Below the pieces are notes generated by a model that was given only the letters and a program-made list of their open reading frames with translations, made no database searches and was not told the origin of the DNA. From Labyrinthula sp. Ha (taxonomy: Eukaryota; Sar; Bigyra; Labyrinthulida; Labyrinthulaceae): a DNA stretch of 64,000 nucleotides. The stretch is taken from contig JAALGZ010000012.1 in NCBI GenBank assembly GCA_015227615.1, forward strand, positions 1,116,001-1,180,000, given 5' to 3'. Made by a program: the position numbers and the translations under genes. Below, one piece after another: positions 32,014 through 43,755 of this stretch; position 1 is the first letter of the stretch; each line of letters opens with the position of its first letter.

Positions 32014-34651
32014 TTAATTAGAGAGAAAGAGATTAATAATTTCTTGAGTAGGTTTGAAAGTAGTATCTTCATATGGCCACAATCTAGAAACGTGAACGAT
32101 TTGACGTTTTCCTAAAATATCTTCAATTTGATATACTTTTGAGCTGATTATTTTAATAATTCGATAAGGTCCAACAAATAATGGGAGATGCTTAACTTGA
32201 GATCCTTTGGTTCCTGACTTCGATAACAAAATTCAATCGCCAACGTTATACTGAATAACGGGGCCTTTTAGCTTGTCATTATATCGCTTATTCTTTCCTA
32301 ATCTAAGTTCCAAAGTAGTGCCATAGGCCACCTGGAACCTTTCTTGCATCAACTTCCTAACCTCCAGAAAATTCGCTTCAATAGACCTCTTCTTCCTCGT
32401 TGTAAGATTGATTGAGAGGGATGAAGCAAAACCTGAAATATTCTTTAATAAAGTATATGATTCAGTAACAGGTGCATTCATAAACAATTGATTAGGTGTG
32501 TATCCAGCTTTGGTTCTTGAAGGATAGTTATCCAGCGAGTCCATAATAGTGCCGACCAGCTTGTGAACTTCTGAGGTATTAATACGGAACTAAGAGCAGA
32601 GTGTCCTAATTATTCTAACAATTTTTGCGTTTGTAACTTCAACTACTCCATTTGTCCATGGACTGAACTTGATCCTGAAATATCTATTGAAATGGTATAT
32701 TTCAGAGAGCGTTTGTAAAAGCTTTCCTGCAAAATAGGACACATTATCAGTAACTAGAGTAAAATTGTTTTTAAATTGGAAATTTCCAAGAAATTCAATG
32801 AGAGCTAAAGCCATATTTGATGTGTCTTCCTTTTCAACAACTTTCATAAATACCTTACAAGTAGCGCTGTCAACCATAACTACTATTTTACATTCAATGT
32901 TTATTGATAAAAAATCAACATGTATAATTTCGCGGGGGTGTACTAGAAATTGAAGTTAAATGTAAAGGTCTCCGAATAAGTTGGGGCTGGTTACTTGAAC
33001 AATGCAAGCATTTACGTCTAAAGTTCTGTATCAACATTTTGAGATTATATCCTTTGGGAATGTCAAAGCTAAGTGATTTCTTTAATAAATCTTCTTCTTG
33101 TTTAGTTGAAACATGATTTTGTGAAATGTGGTTGGATATGATTAGCCTGCAAATAAAATCAATGTACCAAGGTATCCATATCTTTGAGTCCCTAACTACC
33201 AAATCATCAATTTCTTTCTTGAGATATCTTCGTTGGAGATCCATCAACTCGGAATCAGAAGGTTTCTTGAATTTATTTTTGTACCAAGGGTATAGAAATG
33301 AGATTCGGTTTTCGCCATATATCTTCGTCGCTTCGTTAAGATCTTCGAGGTCAACTTCAACATTCAGAATAAAAATATCATTGATAAACATCAAAAAATT
33401 TGTTTGAGAATCATCAGTTTTTACAACTTCTTCCGAATATCTATTTCCCCACCGAGACAAGATATCAGCTGCAACATTTTCTTCTCCAGGAATATGTCTC
33501 ACTACCATATCAACTTGCTGAAACTGGTATCCCCATCTCGACATCCTTCCAACCTGAGATTGTTTGGAGCTCTCCTCTGGCGGCAATACGTACTGCAAGT
33601 TCTTGTGATCTGTAAAAATTGTTATTGTTGATTCCTGACCAAACAAATACCATGGGATCCTTTTAAAAGAAAACCAGATGGGGTAAAGCTCCTTCGAAGA
33701 TATGTGTCAATTCAATTGTCCCTTCTGAAATTTGCCGCTAAAGAAGAATATAGGAGGGTGAACTTGATTCCTAATTAAAGTGTTGTCGCCGAGAAGTCTA
33801 GGGTTACAATTTTCCTAATGTGTTACCATCAGGCCCCAATATAGGTCTGAAGCATCAGCAAAGAAACACAATGGTTTTCCAGGATCATAATTACGCAATC
33901 TTCTTTTTGAAGCTTCGTTTAAAATATTCAGAAATTGTTTCCACTTCATACTTGATTCTTCCGTCCATTCTACTGGTCCATTCTCTTTCTCCAATTGAGC
34001 TTTAGGATTCTTCAGATCAACTAACTTTGAAAAATAATCTCTATATTCAGTAAGATGTTCAACTGCAGGGAACAACCAGTTTGCCAGATGAGGAGCTTGT
34101 GCCAGATGGTGCCTATAATATGGTTTCTTGACATCCATTATTTTTTTAAAATACTTGGAGCTAAAATTCCATCCTTAATGACTGATGTTTCTACCGCACC
34201 ATTCAACCTCTTTCTGCAAAGGGAAACATTTGTCGATGTTAAGTCTAAGATTCAATAAAATAAACCGATCGAGAAATTCAGACAAATTCTTCAAATAATT
34301 CTCAAAGCTCAAAGAGTAAATAACAATATCATCTATCCATCAAATGGCACCTTCTTCTTGCTTCATGAACTTATCCCCTAAAACTTCAGTTTGCATTCGT
34401 TCTTGAAAAATCATTGTCGTATTTATCCAGCCCATAGGACTTCCAACCATTTCATAAGCACCGATTGGAGTTATTATTGTAAAGTAATGCATAGAATCAT
34501 CATGAACTGGCATGTAGTAAAAGCCACTTAAAATATCAAATGCTCCGTAAAAATGAGAACCCATAGGTACGAAAACTTGCTGTTCTAAATTTGACATTGT
34601 AAGTGGGGCTTTTATCGTAACTTTATTCAATGGCTTCATGTTGGTGACCAT
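32014..34651 (-). pseudogene. pol relic: RT, RNase H, integrase (Ty3 order)
   Basis: Broken pol region. RT shows SHFYGAFDILSGFYYMPV (motif A region), TPIGAYEMVGSPMGW (motif B region) and, further on, an IDDIVIY active-site block. RNase H shows CFFADASDLYWG and ITIFTDHKNLQYVL. Integrase follows, with an N-terminal His/Cys zinc module ending CLHC, core blocks (LVTDN; a divergent WTNGVVEVTN block where an active-site Glu normally sits), and a C-terminal GPY-type module (VGPYRIIKIISSKVYQI). RT before integrase places it with Ty3/gypsy-type elements rather than Ty1/copia. Fossil. Confidence 0.9.
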
Positions 34652-35689
34652 CCTATATTTCTCTGGTCCTTTTTTCGGAACTAAAAATATTTGACATCCA
34701 TGTTTTGGGTTGCGACTTCTACGGATTAAATTTCATTTTTTCGTGCTTTTGAGTTTCGATCTTAAAAATACAAGCATTGTTGGTTCATAATTCCTAGAAG
34801 AGTCGACAAGAAACACAGCATTAGATATCACATGGCAGAATATGGGTTTTAACTTGGTCATTCTAGCAGGGGATTCTTTGTCGCCGAAAGCTCTATATTT
34901 TTCTAAAAGAACGTTGAGAAGTAAGGCGATATCATCCTCCTTGAAATCATCATTCAAGCTATTTAGTTTCTTTTTATCTTATCCTTAATACGCTGCTCTT
35001 CATCGGCGTCGTCACGTTCTGAATTTTCGCCGTATCCCACTTCTCCTGCTTCAAACTCGTCTGGCTCCTCATCCGTCTTGAAAACGACAGGCTTCTCACA
35101 TGTAAAGTTACGCCGCTGTAAATCCTTTTCATCATACAAAAGCTTGAAGACCACTAAATCCAGATTGAGTTGAAAACATTTTGAGTCGACATCTTGCGAA
35201 TAAATAGGATATTTAGTACAAAGCTTTCAATTTTGTTGTTGGTTATTAAGATGTTGAAGGATATTTGGTTCAGTTGGAGGACTTGCTTGCGTGTTTTGCA
35301 TATCTTGATGGCCAGGAGAAGATTGGTGTACTTGGTTGATACCTAAGTTCTGGTTGTCATTATTCATAGAACGGCCAGGATAAACTGCAGACGCGTAGAG
35401 AGCTTGATCGGGAGTTGCTTTGAGGCTATATAAATCTTCAAAACTAATAAGAATCCATTGCCATTGTGGAGAACCAACCAACGTAGTCTTTAGTCTTGGT
35501 AACCCATTTTCCTTCCCATCATTATATTTAACTTTGATACGAATAAGGACAGTGTGGGTTACTCTTATCTTCTGCTCATTTGGTAACACGACCTACCTTT
35601 CCTTCCTCATTGGATAAACAGTATGACAGAGCTGTGAATGCTGCTGAAAACCTCCAACTGTAGCAGTAGCGCCGCTGTCAAGACAGCCC

Positions 35690-37459
35690 TTAACAAGCTG
35701 CCATGAACCCATCGGAACAAATATATATATATATCTGCGCTTTCTCTTGGTTTAGAACTTGACCATTTATACCCTCAAATCTTCTTACAATAGCATCTAG
35801 AGCTCTATACGGATCACGCTGAGGAGATTGATATCTTTGAATATTTTCTTGAGCCGCTTGTTGGAGATGGTAGTTAAATCTAGGAACTGTGTTATTGTTT
35901 ACAGCGAGTCTCACGTTTCTTGAAGGAGTTGATAATTGAGGCATGTTTCTATTATTTTGAGCTCTTAAAATATAGGGGAGAGTCCATATGCTTTCCTCGT
36001 TTCATTAACTAGACAATCTCTTTGAAAATGGTCAGTTTTAGAACATATTCTGCAGCTTTTGTCATAAGTTGGTGCAGCCAAAATATACTGTGGAGTTTGT
36101 TGGTAAGTCGAGTTATTGTGTTGTTGAAAACTTTGATGAGTTTGTGGTTGAGGGGGATATTTGTGGTTAGCATTGATGTTCATGTAGTCCATATTTGAAA
36201 CCAAAGGAGTATAAACTTGGTTTGTTTGTTCATATTCCATCGTTGGGGGGAGGTGTAAAATGTTATTGCGGCGGTATATAGGCTGTTTGTTGAGGTGCGT
36301 GTTGTTGAACTTTCATAACTTCCTCCAGTTTAACATCATCTTCATGCTTATTCATCACCCACTGCTTTAGCTTCAACAGCTGCTCCAACAACTCGAGTCC
36401 GGGTTTCTGGTTTTCCTCCATTTTCTGTAAATGTTCATATTGATCTTTATCTAAAAGTTTCTTTTGAGCTGATCGAACTAGTTTATGAAGTTGATTATAT
36501 TCATCAGTGTCAATTTTAAAACGAGCAGGCAACTTTGATATAGCTATCTTGAAAACTTGTTTCTCTATTCTTTTATCTTACATCTCCTTCAATGTTACCA
36601 ACCTCTTTATACTATTTATAAAATGTTTGAATTGAAATCTGTAAGGTTTATCATCCGGCCACTTCAACTGATTTCTTAAAATACGGATATTCATCTCGCG
36701 TTTTTCATCGTCGTATTCCGCCACTATTTGTTCCAAAACTTCTTTTATAGATTTGTAAGTCTTTGCATCATAAACATCACTTAACTCCCTTATAATCTTC
36801 CCATCTATATAGTGCTGAATTGAAATGTTTCCAGACTGATGGGCATATGAATGTGTGAAACTTATTACATCTTCTTCTGCGAGTGACTTAAAAAAAGGAG
36901 GGTTCGGAGCACTTTGGATAAAAAAGATGTTCTTTTGAGACCCTGCTGTTGGTGCTGGGATATCAGCACTGTCTTCGTTGTTGCCTGTATTTGTCCCTTG
37001 CGACTCGTTTCCGTTCTCGTATTCTGACACATCTGTATTTTGTTTATTCGATTCTCTATGACGTGGTGCGATGTAAAATCAAGTTTTTTGATAAAACTGT
37101 CCTTTCTTCTTGGTTTTTTTCCTGCTTAAAGACAAATTAATATTATATCCTCGGTAACTTGAGCGGAGAGGTGTGTCCGTAAAACCCTTTGAATATCTAG
37201 GCGAGTTCGAATGTATAGTTTCAAGATTCGGTTCAGCTGCTTTGGAGATAACAGCTAAAAGTTCTTCTCGAAAACGCAGATAAGGTTCGGTGTCTTTTGA
37301 AAAGAAGGGTTCGCTTAAAATTTCAGAAACTTTCCGCGGACGCAAATATAATAAAATTTCTTCGGCAGTCTGATCTACCAGGTATTTTCCACTCTTCGAT
37401 AACTTAAACGTCGGTATCTTGTGAAATGTGAATGCAGAATCTTTCTCTTGTTCGAACAA
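35690..37459 (-). pseudogene. gag-like relic with CCHC zinc knuckle
   Basis: Region between the 5' LTR and pol. It has charged helical segments resembling a capsid-type retrotransposon gag domain (HFINSIKRLV area), Gln/Asn-rich stretches, and one CCHC knuckle, CRICSKTDHFQRDC (C-x2-C-x4-H-x4-C), at about 36010-36060. No protease motif could be identified with confidence. Broken, fossil. Confidence 0.75.
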
Positions 37460-37580
37460 TGATTAGATCCCACAAATAATCTGTACAGGTAACTTGTGAA
37501 GTGAAATGTGATCTTTTGTAAATGTGCGTGTTAGTTAGTTAACGTATATATATTAAGAACTAACAACGGTTAAACCATCA
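37460..37580 (-). repeat. 5' LTR (121 bp)
   Basis: Pair of the 3' LTR. On the minus strand its first 25 bases contain AACCGTTG, the same 8-mer found in the H3 and H4 promoters, followed by TTAATATATATA. The gag-side reading frame opens directly at its inner edge. Confidence 0.93.
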
Positions 37581-37584
37581 ATTG

Positions 37585-40500
37585 GAGCACTGAAACTACA
37601 GAGAGAAAGTATAATAAAACAAAATAGTAGGTTTCCATCAAAAAAAGCTGATTAGAAATATAATACTTTTTGGAAATATTCAAGAAAAATTCTGTTTTAA
37701 TTAGTTTCGAAGGAACTTTGAAATGGTTTGTACAGGAAAAGATATCAACTGATGTTAAGAAGAACACCGTTCACTATAAATTGCTGTAATGACTCAAATG
37801 GGATGGAGCATGAATAAATATGATCTTTTGTAGAAATCTGATATAGAAAATGATAGTACTCGTAAGTTTCAATCCATTTTTCGCGAGACTTCGGAGTAGA
37901 ATTCTAATGTAAAAGCTTTATTTCTTTTAACTAATTTAGAGTTCAGAAATTCAATTCTCAAGTATTCTTTTCTAGCACTTCACGCAATATTTGCTATTCT
38001 ACACTGGAAAATGAGATGATTTTAATATATCGATCAGTACACGGGACTCTGTCTTCGAGAAAAGTATATAGGCAGACTGGCGTTCCAAAGAGGACTCTAA
38101 TCAAATTGGTCGAATGGTTTTATTCGTCAGGTTAATTACTCAAGAAATATAAGTCTAAACTCAGTAAAAGCATAAAATGAACCAAAACTACAAGATCTGC
38201 TAAAGGGTAAGTAATACGACTAAGCCTAGGACAAGTGAAGATGTTTATGGATACAAATGAGGGCAAACTCAATTGAAACAAGATCTCAATAATTTCAAAC
38301 ATTCTGAAGAATGATTCTCCATTAGCCAATAGATGTTCTAGCATAAAGCCGTGATATTTCCCATGAAGCAAACAGGTTTCCGCACAAAAGAAAAATCCGC
38401 CAAAATACTACCCAAAATGTTAATACCAAAGCCAACATGAAAAATATGAAAGGTAAGCAGCGGATTTCCAAATCGATAGGTGGTTTATGGGATAAGGGTA
38501 TTTTGGCTGTTTAGTTTGAAGAGAAACTTTTAGATTTGTATTCAAAAAATGTTTATTGAGGAAAGGATACACTTTGGATCAAGTAGGTCGTTTATATTTT
38601 TTCTGCTCATAGTCAGCATATTAAACCCGAAATGAGGCATAGTTGGACAGACACATGCAAAATTCATAAAGGAATATCTCATTGCATGAAGGGTCAAGAA
38701 GTTCTAGTTCAATTTCAGAGCTGCTGCTCACGTGAATGAGGTGGGTGAAGGGAGCATTGTGTAGGTATAATTTATTTCCACATAAAAGAAAAGGAAGCTG
38801 AATCGAATGAGTATTATTAAAAACTTGATTTAGTTGTTTAAGCTTAGTCTACTTTGATCCCGAGCAACTTTTAATTTTCGTCATATTTTTCTCTTTCTTG
38901 GACACAGTACCGTTGACCAAGAACTCTGTGAGAGCAACGCATCTATTTCACAAAAGTTTCCATCGAGGTTCTGTCACAAGACAGCTGACATTCTAATTAC
39001 AGTCACATATAAATTTCTCTAGGCTTCAAAAGGATATGTGCCGAGTCCTCGCAAGGGGGTATAGAAACAAATGTAAACATGGAATATCTCATACCAGGGT
39101 TTTCAAAAAATTTTATGACTATCTTTCTTATGAGATTCACGTTGAAGTCTAGAGCTCCATTTTCATGGATATCAGCACGACCAAGTGATTTCATATTTGT
39201 TTCAAGAACAGAAAGTTTATCTAAACGCCAGCATCACAACAGACATTTTTTAATGTATACTTCTTCTAACCTAGTACACACTGATACAAGACGAGCAAGG
39301 AATGTTGAAAAATTTCCAAGCATTACATGTAAACTATGAATATGTAAGATCTGGGTCATTTTTATGTGCAGACTAAATTCATTTCCAAGCCTCTTCACCT
39401 TCTCTGCTACAATATATATATATATTTCATGTCCTTAGTCCAAAGAAAGGGAACAACCATGCATCTGTTTAATCCCCTCGGTCGTCATCGCAGCCAATTC
39501 CCTGAGAATAGTTTTCCCATTAGCAATGAGATTCTTTAGAATTTCCGGAGTTGTTTGCTTGTAACCTAGAGTCTGCTTGTCATAATACGAAATCGGTTGA
39601 TTAAGGGTCCAGACTTCTTGCTGTAACAATAGTTTATATTTTTCTTTAAACTTAGAAGCAGCCTCTTCAACATATCGTACAAAAAAAAGGGAAACTGTTA
39701 GATGTTTCATTGCATAGGCCTAGAATATGTTTCTCGTTTGCTTTATGTTTCCTAGGAAAGATTACTGCTTAGTATCAGCAAAATCGAGTATCATTTTTCA
39801 AGGTGTTCTTTAAGATTGGTCTCAGATGAAAAGTTATTTTCCACGACTCCGTTCAACTTTATCCTGAAATCTTTTAAGTGAGAAAACATTGAAAATTTTG
39901 CACCCCAGCCAAAAGAAAGGGCAAGATGATTCAGAAATGGGTATGTACGGTTCCAAGCTCGTATAAGGACATTTGCGCCAGCAATTACCCATCAAACATT
40001 AGTACCTCAGCTGAATCTATTTCAAGATATTTTACTTTTATGAAGGGCTCTAGAATTGATGTTAGTTTGCACTGGTTTATAACCAAATTTCACCGTCTTG
40101 AAAAAGTAATTAACACCTAGAGGGAGCATCACGAGGAAGCTGTACCCCATATAACACAAGGACAGTACTACCTCTGTAGAATATGGATACAGTTTTTATT
40201 AGTAGTTTTTAGAATACTAACCCGTTGAGTGTTGAAGTACCCGGACTGTTTATTAAACTAAAGTTAGAAATTGCTACCTTTAGGTAAACAGGTTCCTCAT
40301 TTTGCGTTAAGATTTGAATATTTGTGTCTTTTTAGTTTCTACCTTCTTCTATACCTCTCTGTAAGTCACACCTAAGTGAGTTTTGTTAAGACAAATCCTT
40401 GGAAATTTACGGCATAATTCAGTTTCACGACTTTCAAATATATTTAATCAGTTTCGAGATAACTAATCATGTTCATTATTCCTTGTTTTAGTTCAGAAGG

Positions 40501-41441
40501 GAACTTTCTTTCTTCTTTTTTGACTTTTACCTCACTGCCCGAGAAATCAAAGCTCTTGACTTTAAGCATATGTGTTTCAAGTTGTGGATTAAGCCTAATA
40601 CTTAAAGCAAATTAAGACTTAAATAAGGTGTAGTTTACACGACATATCCGTAACATGTTTTGACCAAAATTAAAAGAATTCGACGTGCCTCCTCTTCTCA
40701 GTAGTCATGGGTCATAGTTTTTCTCATCCCTTAATTGTTTTCGAATAATACTGTCAAGTACTTAGGACACTAATTCTAGCGAAGATTCTCTACACATGGT
40801 GCATGTATTCGATTGATTCCTTTCTCCTTTATGTCATGGATTTATTTCCTCGGTTTAATACATATTTGAGACCGGTTTCTTACTTGTCGTTTTTTTTTCA
40901 CCGATTTCGGCCTACAATGCAACAGATTCTCTAAGTCGTTTGCTAGATATAGTCTCCCAAATGCTAGTCTTCAAACCTCTATCTTGGTTACTAGGTGTTA
41001 ATACAGATTAATGTATTTACCTAAATTTAATATAGAAAACCTTAATACTTCTACAGCTACTTTAGGCAACTAGGTTGAAGGAAAACTTAATACATAAAAA
41101 AACTTAATTATCTTAAGTTCAACCAACTAAATATCTTAACGTAATTTGTAGGTAGGAAGAAATTACCACCAAAAAAACAAGACTATATAACTAAGAAAGG
41201 CAACACTAAGCACCATATGTCTATCGGAATTAATATAAAAATTTACTAAGATTTTAAATTAAGACAGTTAATTGATATAAAGGTTATACGAAAGACATAA
41301 AAAAACTCAAAGAGAATCAGTATTACGGAGTTTAAATAGCTTTAAACGAGTTAGTTAGCCAAGCAAATACAGAAGTTATTGTACAGTCTTCAATGACTAG
41401 AATAAAAGTAAGAAGAATGACCTCTATATGGGACTTGTATG
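37585..41441. other. 3.9-kb region without a supported gene
   Basis: AT-rich. Apart from the weak frame at 39435-39710 nothing is supported. Confidence 0.45.
39435..39710 (-). pseudogene. Possible small gene or coding fragment, unrecognised
   Basis: A 91-codon frame whose last 80 residues look protein-like: amphipathic, Lys/Glu/Gln-rich (KFKEKYKLLLQQEVWTLNQP, TTPEILKNLIANGKTIL), with TAA stop. No family recognised. The first residues are T-rich and may be intronic or chance. It could be the last exon of a decayed or spliced gene; chance remains possible at this length. Confidence 0.25.
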
Positions 41442-41923
41442 TAGGAGTGGGACTTGATCAAAACTATCCAAAATTAATAGATAATCATTTTGATTCTGCT
41501 TATCAACAAACCAGCAGGGATTTTGATTCTTATCAAATGGTTCTAGTTTTATTCTGATTATCAATTGGTTATCACTAATAAATGGCACACGTTACCTTGG
41601 AGGAAACGGCTCAAGAACATATGCTTTATTTATGTATCTCATGAAAATACATATAAAAAGGCCACACTGCCCGGGAGTAATCCATTAATAGAATGTAGCA
41701 GGATCATATGCTCGGTGCTTTGAAGAATTTCATACGGTGAGAAAATGAAATGAAGAATTAGTGGTTGCTTGGTCCAAAACCGTTCGGGCCAATTTATTAT
41801 TGATAATCAACTGATTATTAAACAAGAATAAAAAAGCTGAGGAATTATTAGAATTCATTCCATAAGAAAAATATAGTCAAATCTCTCATTGATAAATTAT
41901 CAATTAATCAAACCACACCACTA
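41442..41923 (+). mobile_element. hAT-like MITE (482 bp) with 8-bp target duplication
   Basis: The left end TAGGAGTGGGACTTGATCAA and the inverted right end TAGTGGTGTGGTTTGATTAA match at 14 of 20 positions. The element is flanked by CTTGTATG (41434-41441) and CTTGCATG (41924-41931), an 8-bp target duplication with one difference. TAG-GTG-type ends and 8-bp duplications are characteristic of hAT transposons. Non-coding, rich in GATAATCAATTG-type words. A diverged copy lies at about 9169-9656. Confidence 0.85.
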
Positions 41924-41931
41924 CTTGCATG

Positions 41932-43755
41932 GTTAGGCAACTTTGAACTCGAAATCTTCTTATTAACTGCCAAGTCATGAATGGGTTATTTCATAGTCTG
42001 GTGTGTGGCATATGTGATATGTAGTGCTTAGAGTAGCTAAATCCGTCCAACAGTTCTTCAGCCCCCCAACTCTTAATAACTTCTTCAAGGCCACTAATAT
42101 GTAAGATTCATATGGATCACTGTATACATCCAATAAACCCAACAAGCTTTCTATCCCAAACCTGCTGGTTTCAGAGTATGATCTTCCAGAGAATATTTAA
42201 AGATTCACTTTACCATCCAGAGTTACATGGTTTCTTTATTTTCCTTCTTTATCAGAAGCTATTCGGGCCCTCTGCTAACATATGATACTTAATATAAATA
42301 GCAGAAATAGTTAGTGAAGTAGTTCTTGTGCCTACGATTTGTTTCGGCAATAACTTAAGCATTGATTACGTTAACCAATATCAATGCAAGCAAGTATTCA
42401 ATTACTTTAATCAATCTTAGGGCTCTCTGAATGATAGTACCAAGTTACTCGAGAGTGCAGTTAACTGAAATAACTAAGGCCATGTTTGCGAGGGAATCAG
42501 AGCTTCAACATAGTTAAATGAAAATAAACAAAGTATCAATCCTATGCTATTGCACTCGCGGAATTCAAGCTAGCTAACATGGGGTACGTTTGAACAGGAA
42601 ATTGGAGCTTGCATATTACATTTCACCAGTTTTAGAGAGTGTAAGATAGTCTAGAACTTAAGTACTTAATACCAATACATTAAAACAGGTTAATCAACCT
42701 AATAATTTAGTTGTATCATACGGGATTTCCCCAAGTACAGTTAAAGTAGACTTCACTAGCTAGATAACAGCTGACAAACTGAGACATTATTGCTTTTGAA
42801 GAATAAAATCTAAACAAATTTAATCTAGCCATTCTACCTAATTAGGAAGAACACAATATTTTTTTTTCTAGAGTTTTTTGTTTTAATTTCAGGCGTTCAT
42901 TGAGACATTCAAAAACTCTCCAATTGAGGATACAATTTAGTTACGTATCTAGGCTTTAGGTGTTCCGGAATAGTTACATCCATGGCACAAAACTTCCTTC
43001 TCCTGACTTTACTTTCAACTTTCTCAGATATTTATATATTAGTAGTTCCTGAAGTTATTTTTTCCTGCTTATGAAAGCTTTCAGTGTTCATGTTTCACCA
43101 TTTTTCTTTCGTTTTGACAATAGTGTTGTAGGAGCAGTACAACAAACGAACTCATGAACTTATACATTTAATTTGCAGGACACCTTTAACCTTGACTTAT
43201 TTTTGAATGCAAAGAACTCCGCAGGTCCCTATATTCTAGCCTCTTAAACTGTTCTCATTAGCTCTAGTTGTCCAGGATGTCGCCAAATGCTCCTGCTTTT
43301 CTTGGTTCCACCTAAATTTGAAGTGCGATGTTGTCGTACCTCACTTGTAGATCAGGGGTTTGAGATCCGGGGAATACAATAACTCTAGGCATGTCTTAAC
43401 TAAAAAAAAGGGTGATAGAACATTTTGCTGCACTCTAGTGAAGCTTGAGCATCCTAACTAGTGTTTTGTTTTGAATCAAATCTAAGTTCTTTTATGAATT
43501 ACTCTATCTAGTCATTCTTATTTTATTTTTTCATTATTCTTTAACCCCCTGACTGAACAATAATACTAGTGTTCGACCTGTTTCTAATCTACTCCGAGCT
43601 AAATTGTTATCTAACTAATATTTTTAATAAATTCTATGTCGTGATGCATCTACCATGAACGCTGACCTTCAGATTCTCTATTGTAGACGAGGCTATAGTG
43701 AGCTAAGATGTTAACAAGGTTCAACGTTTAACACGAAGACTAGCAAAAGTCTATA
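41932..43755. other. Region downstream of the myosin-like gene, nothing recognised
   Basis: AT-rich, with no supported gene or repeat. The segment near 43350-43378 (GGTTTGAGATCC) resembles a tRNA B-box only superficially. Confidence 0.4.

Larger units (their letters stand above)
30267..37584 (-). mobile_element. Ty3/gypsy-type LTR retrotransposon relic with methyltransferase cargo
   Basis: Fossil element 30271-37580 (7310 bp), read on the minus strand, flanked by the 4-bp target duplication ATTG (30267-30270 and 37581-37584). It has a 5' LTR (37460-37580), a gag-like region with a zinc knuckle, pol with RT, RNase H and integrase in Ty3 order, then a SANT-like frame, an MT-A70 methyltransferase frame, a polypurine tract and a 3' LTR (30271-30393). 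The LTRs differ at 8 of about 121 aligned positions plus one 2-bp indel (about 6.6%), so the insertion is moderately old; no absolute date without a mutation rate. gag-pol is broken, with roughly a dozen interruptions. It lies 249 bp upstream of HAAO. Confidence 0.93.

Noticed and set aside
43345-43378. GGTTTGAGATCC as a tRNA B-box or tRNA-derived SINE
   Set aside because: The T-arm does not pair properly and no acceptor, D- or anticodon arm can be drawn around it.
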